Shown: positions 19,118 to 28,976, counted from the stretch's first letter. The stretch: 64,000 nt of DNA from Bradyrhizobium hereditatis (GCF_020329435.1 NZ_JAGKJK010000007.1:248001-312000); one strand, 5' to 3'. Translations and numbers: made by a program. The notes: generated from the letters alone by a model not told the origin.

Positions 19118-20559
19118 ATGGTTCTTCTTTGATACAGAATTGTTGTTCGTTAGATGCCATTTGGCGCAGCGCTTCCGCTTGGGACGATAACCCTGCCGCA
19201 GCAGCAAGCAGGACCGCACGACCCGGCAGCCGCTTTGCTGCATCCTCGGTGCTAGTCAGGGGTAGGCATCGGCCTCGCTTTCAATCATACAGAACTCGAG
19301 CGACCATCCGGACCGTTTCAATTCTTGCACCGCGTCTTCGTCCATCCACGTTTTGGTGTTGCGACTGGGAGCTGGCGCATGGACCGATCCAGCCGAGGGC
19401 ATTCCCTTCTCAACAAGACCAATAATGACGGTGTGCTCGAGTTCTTGAGCTGCTGTCAAGCATCGGAACCGGGATCGGCAGCTTTCGCTTGCTCGCAAAG
19501 CTAAGGACAAGTCGAGGATTGGCTCAACTGTACGAAGATAAGCGGGCCAACATAAAAAGGTTGGGAAAACCATACGGAGGTTTGTTCGTAGTAAATGCCT
19601 ACGCGACGTGAGCGACACTTGATGCCCCGCGCCAGCGCAATGCTGCTTGCGTAGAGCATCGAAGAAGATGGCCCCATACGCCTCGGCTGGTGCTCGGCTT
19701 ACAAATGAGAACACCTCTTAGAGCGACAACAAAGGTTGATAGCCATCCTGATGCCTGAGGCTTTAAGAGCGTCTTCTCCTCTGCGGACTGAGATGTCCGA
19801 GCGCAAACGTGGCGACGCTGCCGTGTTTCTTTTCAGCTGGATGAGATGCTGGGCTCGATTGCCTCGCGCTAGAAGGGCCTGCGGAGATGGTTCCGGAAAT
19901 CTGGCGACGCGGAACAGCATTTGGCCCGCCCAAACGGGACATTCTGTTCTCTCCCGATCGCGGCGGTGAAGTTTTCTTGTTTGGTTGCGCAGGCGATACC
20001 GTCGCGAACGGTCCGGACGATATGGAGGTGATGGAGCAGGTGATCGAGCGTTGCAGCCCTCGTGTCCGCGGAAGCTTCCTGCCGCGCCTAATTCAACTTG
20101 CTAGTCAGGATGATGGATCGTCGCAGGCTTGTTGCTGTGTTGGAAGAACAAGTTGGTTTTTGTCGACGGAACGGCGCAACCGCGAGCGTCGAAGACGATG
20201 AGGCTTTTGGTGGTTGTCACCGCAGGATCGTGCGGCCAACTGTGAGGAGCCAAAGACGCCGCGTTTGGTCATTTCAAAAAAGCTGGAAGCTGCGGTCACA
20301 TTTCGTCTCGTTGACAACGCAGCGACGATGCAGCTGCCATTGCGCGATGCCTGGGTAGCAGTGCCAGCTCTCATCCATCCACCGGAGCAGATCGATTTGG
20401 AAAGTCAATGCGATCCTTACTATTGGATTTGGTAGGGGAGGCTGCCTGCACTTTGAGATACTCTGTTCGAGGAACGACCCGCGCAACCCGAAATGTCACG
20501 GCAGCTCGAACCATGAATCGCGACCAGATCCGTATATCTCAAGAGAGAACAATCTGGTC
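19118..20559. other. 1.4-kb stretch without a firm gene
   Basis: A minus frame at 19256-19714 (ending in an acidic stretch TKTWMDEDAVQELKRSGWSL) is the only protein-like piece, but it has no motif or good start. The rest holds overlapping short frames on both strands. No nod box or -24/-12 promoter was found here. Confidence 0.35.
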
Positions 20560-21800
20560 ATGAAAACGCGATTGGCGGACTTGAGAGCCGATGATGTGTG
20601 TCAGATCCCGCTGAGCAATCTGGATGTAAGCGAAGCCAAGCGCTTTCAGGATGATAGCATATGGAGGTACTTCGAGCGGTTGCGAATGGAAGATCCCGTT
20701 CACTACTGTCAAGCCAGCCCTTATGGTCCATATTGGTCCGTAACAAAATACCGAGATATCGTAGCGGTAGATACAAATCACAAAGCGTTCTCATCGGAGC
20801 AGGGTGTCGCTATTGTCGACGTGCCCGACAAGCACTGGACTCAGAGTTTCATCAAGATGGGTCCTCCCAAACATGGCGAGCAGCGCCATACTGTAAGTCC
20901 GATCGTCGCACCGGAAAACCTGATTAAGCTCGAAAGCTTGATCCGCCGACGGGTCAAGACGATTCTGGGCAGCTTGCCGCGCAATCATGACTTCAATTGG
21001 GTGGACATGGTCTCTATCGAGTTGACGACGCAGATGCTGGCCACGCTATTCGACTTTCCATTCGAGGATCGGCGGCTCTTGACCTATTGGTCAGACGTAG
21101 CTGTTGCAATCCCGAAAGCGGGCCACGCGATCGACAGCTGGGATAAGCGAAGCACGATCTTGTCCGAGTGCCTGGAGTATTTCACGCGGCTTTGGAACGA
21201 GCGCATCAATGCCGAGCCACGCATGGACCTGATTTCCATGATGGCGCACTCGCCTGCAACTCGACAGATGGAGCCGAGCGAGTTTCTCGGGAATCTGATT
21301 CTGCTGATCGTCGGGGGAAATGACACCACGCGTAATTCGATTACCGGGGGCCTCCTGTTCATGAACCAGCACCCCTCCGAGCTGCGAAAACTACGCGATA
21401 ATCCCGAGCTGGTATCGAGCGCGGTGTCCGAAATTATTCGGTATCAGACTCCCATCGCACATATGCGCCGCAACGCCGCGACCGATATCGTCGTAGGTGG
21501 GAAACAATCAAGAAGGGCGACAAGGTCATCATGTGGTACATCTCTGGTAACCGCGACGAAGAGGTCATCGAGAGCGCCGACAGATTCCTCATCGACCGCA
21601 AGAACGTCCGGCAGCATCTCTCGTTCGGATTCGGCATCCATCGCTGCCTTGGTCGACATCTTGCCGAACTGCAGCTGAAAATCCTCTGGGAAGAAGTCTT
21701 GAACGCGCGGCTCGAAATCGAGGTTGTCGGCGAACCCGATCGAATTGCGTCTAACTTTGTGCACGGTTATTCCGCTCTTCCTGTGCAGATTAGAGCTTAG
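20560..21800 (+). pseudogene. Cytochrome P450 (CYP153-like) with one-base frameshift
   Basis: P450 heme monooxygenase resembling the CYP153 group of soluble alkane/fatty-acid omega-hydroxylases. The first frame (from ATG 20560) covers the N-terminal two thirds: GPYWSVTKYRDIVAVDTN, the I-helix LIVGGNDTTRNSITGG and the ExxR helix SEIIRY. It then runs out of register near 21500. The rest continues in the +1-shifted frame: KVIMWYISGNRDEEVIESAD and the heme loop LSFGFGIHRCLGRHLAE with the axial Cys codon at 21644. Adding one A to the AAA run at about 21501-21503 would restore VGGKTIKKGDKVIMWY, so a single base has been lost or misread. No ferredoxin or reductase partner is adjacent. If the shift is real the enzyme is dead, since it lacks the heme ligand. 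Confidence 0.85.
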
Positions 21801-22164
21801 GCTGTGATGCGCTTGGACCCCCAGGCCATGAAGAGAGGTTTTTCTGCACCCGACCTGAATGAGCGGATAGCTTTCGTCGAAAATGAGGGCGAGGCTTGTC
21901 CTCGCGCCGCTATGCAGAACTCATTTTTCATTGAAAAAGCAGCGCCCGTAGACCGATCGTTTGCATCGCCACTACGGAGAGAAGAAAACTGCGGGCGGCG
22001 CTTCTCTCGCGCTTTTTGGACATTGAGAGTCGCCCGCTCGACCCGATGCGGCTCGCATGGAAGATGAAAGTTGCCACCGGCGGCTTCGGTTGGAAGTGTG
22101 GAGGATGCGCGTCATGGCCGGATGCGTCAGAGCGCGCCCAATCAACTACCAAATTCAGCAATTG
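21801..22164. other. Gap between P450 and the small repeated frame
   Basis: No gene recognised; short frames only. An in-frame extension of the small frame at 22165 starts at 22057, but its N-terminal part looks accidental. Confidence 0.35.
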
Positions 22165-22302
22165 ATGGAACTGACGGACACATGGCAATCAGCATCAAGG
22201 AACCCACGCGGCGACCGAATCAAGGAAGTATGGATGCAACATATTAAAAGCTTTGATGCAATGCCATTTCGGGATTGCGCGTCAGTGCCAGGGATGGAGT
22301 GA
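22165..22302 (+). CDS. Possible 45-residue leader/peptide gene (copy A of repeat)
   Basis: Starts MELTDTWQSASRNPRGDRIK and ends CASVPGME. The stop at 22302 lies three bases before the TTG start of the prolyl oligopeptidase gene, and the GGATGGAG at the end of this frame is the ribosome site of that gene, so the two would be coupled. About 75 bases at its 5' end match a second place at 2559-2636, where MTDTWQSA is again encoded behind a good ribosome site. There is no hydrophobic segment. It could be a small peptide, a leader, or a remnant of a duplicated gene. I know no family for it. Confidence 0.35.
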   Translation: MELTDTWQSASRNPRGDRIKEVWMQHIKSFDAMPFRDCASVPGME

Positions 22303-22305
22303 AGT

Positions 22306-24402
22306 TTGGTCAAAGCAAGAGCGACGACAAAGTCGCGGGTTGGAAAGCCCACGCTTTCCGCTCCAGACGATGATCCCTATCTATGGTTGGAACAGATCGA
22401 AGGCGCACGGGCGCTGAAATTTGTCGAGCGGCAGAATAGCAAGACTCTGCAGGTGTTTGGCGGCGCCGCATTCGAGCGGGATCGCGATGCGCTGACCTCG
22501 ATTTATGACCGACCGGACAATATCCCCTATGTCAGCCGGTGCGGCGACTATCTCTACAATCTCTGGAAGGATGCCAATAATCCACGCGGCCTTTGGCGAC
22601 GAACCACTCTGGAAGAATTTCGTACGCCGAAGCCGTCATGGGAAGTTCTGCTCGACGTCGATCAGCTTGCTATCAGCGAAGGCGAAGACTGGCTTCTGAA
22701 AACGACGGCCTCACTCGCCGGGGATCGTAGACGGACGATTTTAAGCCTATCGCGCGGCGGCAGCGATGCCGTCACTTTGCGTGAGTTCGATACGGACTCG
22801 AAGGCCTTTGTGAGCGATGGCTTCGTCTTGCCGGAAGCCAAGGGCGCGGTTGAATGGCTCGATCCCGATACGCTGGTGCTGTCGAGCTCGCATGGGCAGG
22901 GCATGGCGACGACCTCCGGCTATGCGTGTAGGGTGCGGCTGTGGCGGCGCGGTACGGAGGCGGATCAAGCACCAGCGATCTTTGAGATCGCAGCCGATCA
23001 TGTCGGAGTCAGCTGCAATGTCGACCACACCGTTGCGCCGCCGCGGATGTGGTTCGTCGATGGGGTGGACACCTTCAATTTTGCCTTCTGGCTTGGCGAC
23101 GAATTCGGTGCCACGACTAAACTCAATCTGCCAAGCAACATCTGGATGCTCCCCCATCGCGATTGGCTTGCCATCAAGCCGCGCGAATCCTGGTCTGTGG
23201 CGGGGCAGACCTATGCCGCGGATACGGTGCTCGTCATCTCGTTGGCAGCGTTCCTTGAAGGCAACCGTCAGTTCGAGGTTCTTTTCGAACCAGGCCCGCG
23301 CCGCGCGCTGCAGGGGTTCTTTTGGAGTGCCGGCAAGCTTGTTCTTTCCATTCTCAACGAACTGCGGCCGCTCTTCGAGATATGCACGCCGTCCGAAAAG
23401 GGGTGGAGCCGCGCGCAGCTGCGCGGGTTTCCCGACATCGGGGTCGTCGACCTCTGGCCCCTTGATTGCGATCCATTCGAAGGCAACGGCGACCTGCTCG
23501 CCGGGAGCCAGGATCCGCTCACGCCAGCTTCGCTTATGCTGATCGAGAAAAACGTCGCCAGTCCGACCGTGCTCAAGCAGGCGCCGAAGACCTTTACCGC
23601 GGATGGGCTGGTGGTCACCCAACATGAAGCCATTTCGATTGATGGCGAGCGCATTCCCTATGTACAGACCGGTCCGGCCGACGAGACGGGCGATGCGCCC
23701 GTCCATATGAGCGGCTACGGCGGCTTTGGGATCTCCGTGAGGCCGTACTACAATTCAGCGCTTGGCAAGCTTTGGCTCGAGCGCGGCGGCACCACGGTAC
23801 AGGCGAATTTACGCGGCGGCGGCGAGTTCGGTACGCGCTGGCACGATGCCGGCCGGCTCGGTGGTAAGAAATTGTCGCACGACGACTTCGCTGCCGTTGC
23901 CGCCGATCTCGTGCGTCGTGGGGTGACGGTGCCGAAGCGGATCGCGGCCCAGGGAGGATCAAACGGCGGCATCCTCATTACTAATATGCTGACGCGCTAT
24001 CCAGAACGCTTCGGCGCACTGTTCTGCACGATCCCGCTGATCGACATGCGCCGCTACACTAAGCTCCTGGCAGGAGCAAGCTGGATTGCAGAATATGGTG
24101 ACCCCGATAAGCTCGAGGAGTGGGAGTGGCTCAAGACCTATTCCGCGTATCATGCCGCCAAGCGCGGCCAAAAATACCCCCCGATCCTGATCGCCACTAC
24201 GCGGCGGGACGATCGTGTTCATCCCGGACACGCGCGCAAGATGGCCGCGAAGCTCCAGGCAATGGGCTACGAGGCCTATTTCTACGAGCCGGCGGCTGGC
24301 GGCCATGGTTACGGCCGGGACAACAGGGAGCGCGCCGGCTTCGAGGTGCTGGGCTTTCGATTCCTGAAGAGCAAGATCGGCTGGCTTGACGGTGAGGCTT
24401 AG
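22306..24402 (+). CDS. Prolyl oligopeptidase family (S9A) serine peptidase
   Basis: Cytoplasmic serine peptidase, 698 residues, that would cut after proline in short peptides. The start is TTG 22306 with GGATGGAG about 8 bases upstream; no ATG fits. The N-terminus shows the family sign DPYLWLEQIEGARALKFVE, then a beta-propeller (about 70-400), then the alpha/beta-hydrolase domain. The catalytic triad is visible: Ser552 in AAQGGSNGGILITNM, Asp635/636 in TTRRDDRVHPGH and His667 in AAGGHGYGRDN. No signal peptide is seen. It follows a frameshifted P450 and a small repeated frame and precedes a GH127 gene after 278 bases, all on the plus strand. Together with GH127 it could act on arabinosylated proline-rich peptides (inference). 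Confidence 0.9.
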   Translation: MVKARATTKSRVGKPTLSAPDDDPYLWLEQIEGARALKFVERQNSKTLQVFGGAAFERDRDALTSIYDRPDNIPYVSRCGDYLYNLWKDANNPRGLWRRTTLEEFRTPKPSWEVLLDVDQLAISEGEDWLLKTTASLAGDRRRTILSLSRGGSDAVTLREFDTDSKAFVSDGFVLPEAKGAVEWLDPDTLVLSSSHGQGMATTSGYACRVRLWRRGTEADQAPAIFEIAADHVGVSCNVDHTVAPPRMWFVDGVDTFNFAFWLGDEFGATTKLNLPSNIWMLPHRDWLAIKPRESWSVAGQTYAADTVLVISLAAFLEGNRQFEVLFEPGPRRALQGFFWSAGKLVLSILNELRPLFEICTPSEKGWSRAQLRGFPDIGVVDLWPLDCDPFEGNGDLLAGSQDPLTPASLMLIEKNVASPTVLKQAPKTFTADGLVVTQHEAISIDGERIPYVQTGPADETGDAPVHMSGYGGFGISVRPYYNSALGKLWLERGGTTVQANLRGGGEFGTRWHDAGRLGGKKLSHDDFAAVAADLVRRGVTVPKRIAAQGGSNGGILITNMLTRYPERFGALFCTIPLIDMRRYTKLLAGASWIAEYGDPDKLEEWEWLKTYSAYHAAKRGQKYPPILIATTRRDDRVHPGHARKMAAKLQAMGYEAYFYEPAAGGHGYGRDNRERAGFEVLGFRFLKSKIGWLDGEA

Positions 24403-24680
24403 GCGGGCCCGGCGTTTGTGATCCGACAAACTCCAGCGTGATTGTTGCACGACGTTTCAGCGGTAGGAGATTGGAAACAAGTCCGGTTTGACCCGCCATT
24501 TCTTAGGCCTACGCCGTCCAGCGGCATAGGGAGCAGCCTTTCCATTTCTAGCGCTTCAACGTTCGCGTGGAGAATACGATTGCGCAGCCGCCAATTTCGA
24601 AGCTGCAACCTCAACAACGATCATGGCGAGGCTGGCTTGCCTGAGCTAGGCGCCCGTTTGCCCCGCAAAGGAGAAACGAG

Positions 24681-26645
24681 ATGAATCAGCGGGATGTGGC
24701 CGAAGTCAATCTTCACGACCTACAGGTCTTGGATCCGCTGATTGGGAAATGCCAGCACTTGGTGAGGGAAGTGGCGATTCCCTATCAATGGGATGCGCTG
24801 AACGACCGCAATCCCGAAGCGACACCGAGCCACGCGGTAGAAAACTTCCGTATTGCCGCCGGACGTTCGAAGGGTGAGTTCTACGGCACGGTTTTTCAGG
24901 ACAGTGATGTCGCAAAATGGCTAGAGGCGGTTGCTTGGTCGCTGTGCCACGCACCGAATCCGGACCTGGAGAAAGCCGCCGATGAGCTGATTGAATTGAT
25001 TGCAGCCGCCCAATGCGGCGATGGCTATCTCAACACCTATTTCATGCTAAAGGCGCCTCAGGATCGCTGGAGCAACCTAGCCGAATGCCATGAGCTTTAT
25101 TGTGCCGGGCACTTGATTGAAGCGGGTATCGCTTTCTTTCTGGCTACTGGCAAACGACGCCTGCTGGACGTCGTTTGCAAGCTTGCTGACCACGTCGGCA
25201 AAGTTTTCGGCCCGGACCGCGATCAGTTACACGGCTATGATGGCCATCCAGAAATTGAACTTGCATTGACGCGCCTCTACGAAGTGACGCAGGAGCAGCG
25301 ATATCTGACCCTAGCCAATTATTTCGTGGAGCAACGCGGCACAGAGCCGCACTTCTATGACATAGAATACGAGAAACGCCGGCAATCTTGCCACGTCAAA
25401 CCATCTGGCACGCCCTGGATGGTGGAAAATAAAGCCTATAGCCAGGCGCACCTGCCAATTTCGGAACAGCGAACCGCAACCGGTCATGCGGTACGTTTTG
25501 TATACCTCATGACTGCGGTCGCTCATCTGGCGCGTCTGCGTCAGAACGAGCAGCAACGCCAGACTTGCCTGCGGCTATGGCAAAACATGGTGCAGCGCCA
25601 GATCTATATCACCGGCGGTATCGGCTCGCAAAGCTTCGGCGAAGCGTTCAGCAGTGATTACGATCTGCCGAACGATACAGCGTACGCGGAAAGTTGCGCG
25701 TCGATTGGCCTGATGATGTTCGCGCGCCGTATGCTGGAGATGGAAGTGGACAGTCGATATGCCGACGTGATGGAGCGCGCCTTATACAATACGGTCCTGG
25801 GCAGTATCGCTTTCGATGGGCGTCACTATTTCTATGTTAACCCGCTCGAAGTTCATCCCAAAACGCTGCGGTCCAATGGCATCTACAGTCATGTCAGGGC
25901 GGTGCGGCAACGCTGGTTTGGCTGCGCCTGCTGTCCGCCGAACATCGCACGCATTTTCACATCAATTGGTCATTACATCTATACGCCATGCTCCGACGCG
26001 CTGTATATCAATCTCTATATTGGCAATAGAGTGGCGGTATCGGTCGGCGGGCATACGCTGCAGTTGCTCATGAGCGGCAACTATCCTTGGAGGGACGAGG
26101 TGGAAATCGCTGTGGAATCTGCACAGCCAATCGTCCACACGCTCGCCCTGCGCCTGCCGGAATGGTGCAGCGCGCCGGAGACGACCCTGAACGGCGAACC
26201 TGTCAATTGCGAGTTGCGCAAGGGCTATTTGCACATTCACCGTACGTGGCGGCAGGGGGATCGGGTCAAACTATCGCTGCCGATGGAAGTCCGCCGCGTA
26301 TACGGTCATCCGCAACTTCGCAATTTGGCCGGCAAGGTGGCTATCCAGCGTGGCCCTTTGATTTATTGTATGGAAGAAGCCGACAACGGGACCGAGTTAC
26401 ACAACGTTTGGCTTCCTGCAGAAAGCCGGTTTTCGCTTATCGAAGGCACTGGTCTCTTTAGCGACAAGATTTTGCTGCAGGCTGATGGGGCCCGGTTGCA
26501 ACACACGCATTCTGAAGAAAGGGCGCTTTATCATTACGACAAAGTGCCAGGACAGCTACAACCGCAGCCGCTGACATTCATTCCGTGGTTCAGCTGGGCT
26601 AACCGCGGCGAAGGCGAAATGCGGATTTGGATTAATGAGCGTTGA
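24681..26645 (+). CDS. GH127 beta-L-arabinofuranosidase
   Basis: Glycoside hydrolase of 654 residues, similar in plan to HypBA1, which removes beta-linked L-arabinofuranose from hydroxyproline-bound arabino-oligosaccharides. The start ATG 24681 has AAAGGAG 6 bases upstream. An (alpha/alpha)6 barrel covers about residues 20-430 (AAAQCGDGYLNTYFMLKAPQ; CHELYCAGHLIEAGIAFFLA), with beta-sandwich domains after it. The zinc/nucleophile set of the family is present: Glu337 and Cys339 in YAESCASIGLMMF, and Cys417-Cys418 in GCACCPPNIARI, at practically the HypBA1 numbers. No signal peptide is seen, so the enzyme should act in the cytoplasm on imported glycans. It lies behind the prolyl oligopeptidase and before a convergent effector gene. 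Confidence 0.92.
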   Translation: MNQRDVAEVNLHDLQVLDPLIGKCQHLVREVAIPYQWDALNDRNPEATPSHAVENFRIAAGRSKGEFYGTVFQDSDVAKWLEAVAWSLCHAPNPDLEKAADELIELIAAAQCGDGYLNTYFMLKAPQDRWSNLAECHELYCAGHLIEAGIAFFLATGKRRLLDVVCKLADHVGKVFGPDRDQLHGYDGHPEIELALTRLYEVTQEQRYLTLANYFVEQRGTEPHFYDIEYEKRRQSCHVKPSGTPWMVENKAYSQAHLPISEQRTATGHAVRFVYLMTAVAHLARLRQNEQQRQTCLRLWQNMVQRQIYITGGIGSQSFGEAFSSDYDLPNDTAYAESCASIGLMMFARRMLEMEVDSRYADVMERALYNTVLGSIAFDGRHYFYVNPLEVHPKTLRSNGIYSHVRAVRQRWFGCACCPPNIARIFTSIGHYIYTPCSDALYINLYIGNRVAVSVGGHTLQLLMSGNYPWRDEVEIAVESAQPIVHTLALRLPEWCSAPETTLNGEPVNCELRKGYLHIHRTWRQGDRVKLSLPMEVRRVYGHPQLRNLAGKVAIQRGPLIYCMEEADNGTELHNVWLPAESRFSLIEGTGLFSDKILLQADGARLQHTHSEERALYHYDKVPGQLQPQPLTFIPWFSWANRGEGEMRIWINER

Positions 26646-26677
26646 CGCGAACGCCTGAGTAGCACGTCGAGGTGCGA

Positions 26678-27757
26678 TCAAGCTTGGCCGTGATGAGGCC
26701 GTATCGTCTCGGGCGCATCGGAGCTCACCCTTGCTTTCTTGAGGGGCGGACCATCTTGCAGTGCGTCAGCCGTGTTCGGATTATCTACGCTGGCCGTCCG
26801 ATAGTCAGCTAGATTGCCGCCCAGAAACAAGATCTCGGTCTCCTCGGTCGGTATTCCCCCTACCCAAGCTCGCAATTCCTCATCTCCAGGAGCATGCCCG
26901 CGCTCTAAAATAGCGTTGATTTTTTTGGTCGGCCAAGCGGTGACACTCGGTACCGTGTAGGTGTGTAACTTCTTAGCGTTCTCTGCAATTGCCTTCGCGC
27001 CATGCTCGGTCTCGTCCTTTGAAAGGAGCAGTCGTGAGGGGTCCTCGCACAATGACACAAAAGCACTCTCTGTAACGCCTTGGGTGTGCAATGCAGCGAG
27101 GCGCGCCATATCAATTTCGTCCTCCCTTTCGTCGTCCGAGCAGATAGCGGCCTTAGCAACATGCGGGCTAGCGTGAGCACGCAAATCCGCTAAGGAACGC
27201 ACATGCGCGATGGCACTCACCTCCTTACCTAAGAGCGGCTCGCAATCGATTTCCTCGTTCTGAAAACGATGTAGCGGCAGGTATGATGATGCCAAGACGT
27301 CTTCGAGAATGCGGTCACCATCGATACTGCCCGCGGAAGATCCGGTTGTTCTCGGCCACTGTGCTGTTCGCTGTTCAGCCAGCCTGATCTCGTTCCTGAG
27401 CGCCTCAACGTTCGCTCCGGCCAGTGATGCGGCAAGTTCGGCGCGCCCTCGGATGAACGATAGGGCCGGGCACCGTTCGCTTTCCTGGATAGTGCACGCT
27501 CCCAGATTGCCTTTCTTCATGATCGAGGGCAAGCCAACTTCGGAATCTGTCAAAGCGGTGGCTGAATCAGACGTTTGGTGGATTGGCCGAATGTCACTTA
27601 GCTGCTGCTCAAATTTCGCTTGGTCTGCGGACGGGTGTGCTGGTGACCTGGTTTGTCCGCTTAGGTCGCCCGGCTGTTCCGGCGCCCGTTGATGCTGCTG
27701 AAGGAGACCGTAAGCTTGAACAAAGTCTTCTGCGGTGTTCGGTGTATCGATATTCAT
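26678..27757 (-). CDS. Putative type III secreted effector (Nop), TtsI-regulated
   Basis: A 359-residue soluble, polar protein of no family I know. The ATG at 27757 is chosen because GGGGAAAATA precedes it; the in-frame ATG at 27775 has no such site. The N-terminal ~90 residues are rich in Ser, Gln, Pro and Thr without hydrophobic segment (MNIDTPNTAEDFVQAYGLLQ), as in many type III signals. The middle is acidic and helical. Near the C-terminus, PPLKKARV resembles a nuclear localisation signal. The decisive clue is a tts box about 40 bases upstream, the site of TtsI, which activates the rhizobial type III secretion regulon. So the product is probably injected into the host cell. Its target and enzymatic activity are unknown. 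It converges on the GH127 gene, with 32 bases between them. Confidence 0.7.
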   Translation of the reverse strand: MNIDTPNTAEDFVQAYGLLQQHQRAPEQPGDLSGQTRSPAHPSADQAKFEQQLSDIRPIHQTSDSATALTDSEVGLPSIMKKGNLGACTIQESERCPALSFIRGRAELAASLAGANVEALRNEIRLAEQRTAQWPRTTGSSAGSIDGDRILEDVLASSYLPLHRFQNEEIDCEPLLGKEVSAIAHVRSLADLRAHASPHVAKAAICSDDEREDEIDMARLAALHTQGVTESAFVSLCEDPSRLLLSKDETEHGAKAIAENAKKLHTYTVPSVTAWPTKKINAILERGHAPGDEELRAWVGGIPTEETEILFLGGNLADYRTASVDNPNTADALQDGPPLKKARVSSDAPETIRPHHGQA

Positions 27758-27796
27758 TATTTTCCCCACGAGCATGCTACATCAGGTCCCATTTCA

Positions 27797-27828
27797 GTAA
27801 GGGGGGCGGCTTTCGAGAAGCTGACGAG
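27797..27828 (-). promoter_or_regulatory. tts box (TtsI binding site) of the effector gene
   Basis: On the minus strand the core GTCAGCTTCTCGAAAGCC (27825 to 27808) is followed by GCCCCCCTTA, fitting the rhizobial tts-box pattern GTCAGcTTnTCGAAAGCt...CCCCCTA almost fully. It faces the effector gene starting at 27757. Confidence 0.85.
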
Positions 27829-28353
27829 TCAGAGAAAGGAATGCCACTGACGCCGAAAGTTTTCGATCGCTTCCCGCTCAGCTGCCATCACTGCGGAGGA
27901 GAGCGCCCCACGAACCTGCATCGGCGGCGCGGATCCACCCTCCGCCACGAAGCGGACGATTAGGAGCCTGCAACAGCACCACCACAGGATGTCAGAGCCG
28001 TGCGGCTAGAGGGTTATCTCCTCTAGTTGCGCTCGGCGTCGTGGCTCGCTGCGGCGCCTGCGGCCGAGGCACCCGCAAGATCTGTCGAGCTCAGCCGCAG
28101 CGCAAGCATCGGCCGGGCAAGGCTCATGATTTTGATTTCGAGTTCAGCATGATGGCCTGTACGGCCATAGTGCGATCCGCTGCGCCGTACTGGGCTCCTA
28201 GTGGAGCGGCAAACGGAGGTTGGAATTGCTTTCACTTTCCCGACTCAAAACGCTCTCATGCTCATAGCAGCCTTTCTTCGGCAGACACCAATCCTGCTGC
28301 ACCCGCAGAAAGAACACTTTGGCCATTGGCTCATATTCTATTTTCTCTAAACC
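27829..28353. other. Space between two divergent tts boxes
   Basis: About 0.5 kb with no gene I can support. A short plus frame (27841-27963) begins MPLTPKVFDRFPLSCHHCGG, with a CxxC, but nothing further identifies it. Confidence 0.35.
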
Positions 28354-28384
28354 GCGTCAGCTTCTCGAAAGCTAACGGTAGTAG
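28354..28384 (+). promoter_or_regulatory. Second tts box, orphaned
   Basis: GTCAGCTTCTCGAAAGCT at 28356-28373 is a perfect tts-box core on the plus strand, but the following C-run is weak (AACGGTAGTAG). About 20 bases downstream an IS21-type end begins and no effector gene follows, so the site seems to have lost its gene. Confidence 0.8.
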
Positions 28385-28393
28385 CGCGGGAGG

Positions 28394-28640
28394 TGTCAAG
28401 CGACGTCCGGATTTGACCCCGCAGCGACATGAGGAAGTGACCCCTTGTTGTTTTGCAGGACTGAACTTCTTCTCCGATTTGGCTTCTGGTGTAGCAGGCT
28501 TCTGCAGAAGTCCGCTGCGGCGCTTCTCCTTCAAGCGGTAGCTGTCGCCGCGGATAACGAGTGCGCCATCGCGTTGCACATGGTTCGAGTTGCGTGACGC
28601 TGCTCATTCTGTGCCGGCGCCTGACTTTCCACCCTCGTCG
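28394..28640 (-). mobile_element. IS21-family remnant (end plus IstB C-terminus)
   Basis: From 28394 the plus strand shows TGTCAAGCGACGTCCGGAT followed by repeated TTGACCCC / GTGACCCC blocks as found at IS21-type ends. On the minus strand the frame just inside reads ALVIRGDSYRLKEKRRSGLL, the typical C-terminal end of IstB. The rest of IstB and all of IstA are absent or unreadable. The element end lies directly behind the tts box at 28354. Confidence 0.6.
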
Positions 28641-28976
28641 GCCAGGCCAGCACGAGGGCATCACCAGGTCCCGCAGCTGCCTGATGTCGGAGAGTTCGTC
28701 GGCCACGGCTGGCGCCACGGCCCCGAGAGGCCTGGTCCATCCAGATCGACATGCTCTTGGCCTGCTGCCGAGCCAGGACGGCCCAATGACATGTTTCTTG
28801 ATCAGTCGACCCTACAAAAAACCTGGCCTGAGCGCAAACCCAAAACCAAAGCGATCCTGAGGATCCCAGGAAATCACACCATCGCTGTTGCGGGAAGGAG
28901 AAGCGCGGCATTCCGCCTTCGGCCGCCAGTGCAGCAGTTCAAGTGCCCGGGCGATACGCAAGATGTCGCGCGCAGG
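28641..28976. other. Stretch without recognisable gene
   Basis: Continues from the IS21 remnant. Open frames on both strands show no familiar motif. Confidence 0.3.

Noticed and set aside
19256..19714. 152-codon minus frame upstream of nodP
   Set aside because: Only its end looks protein-like, it lacks a good start and no family was recognised; described in the gap entry.
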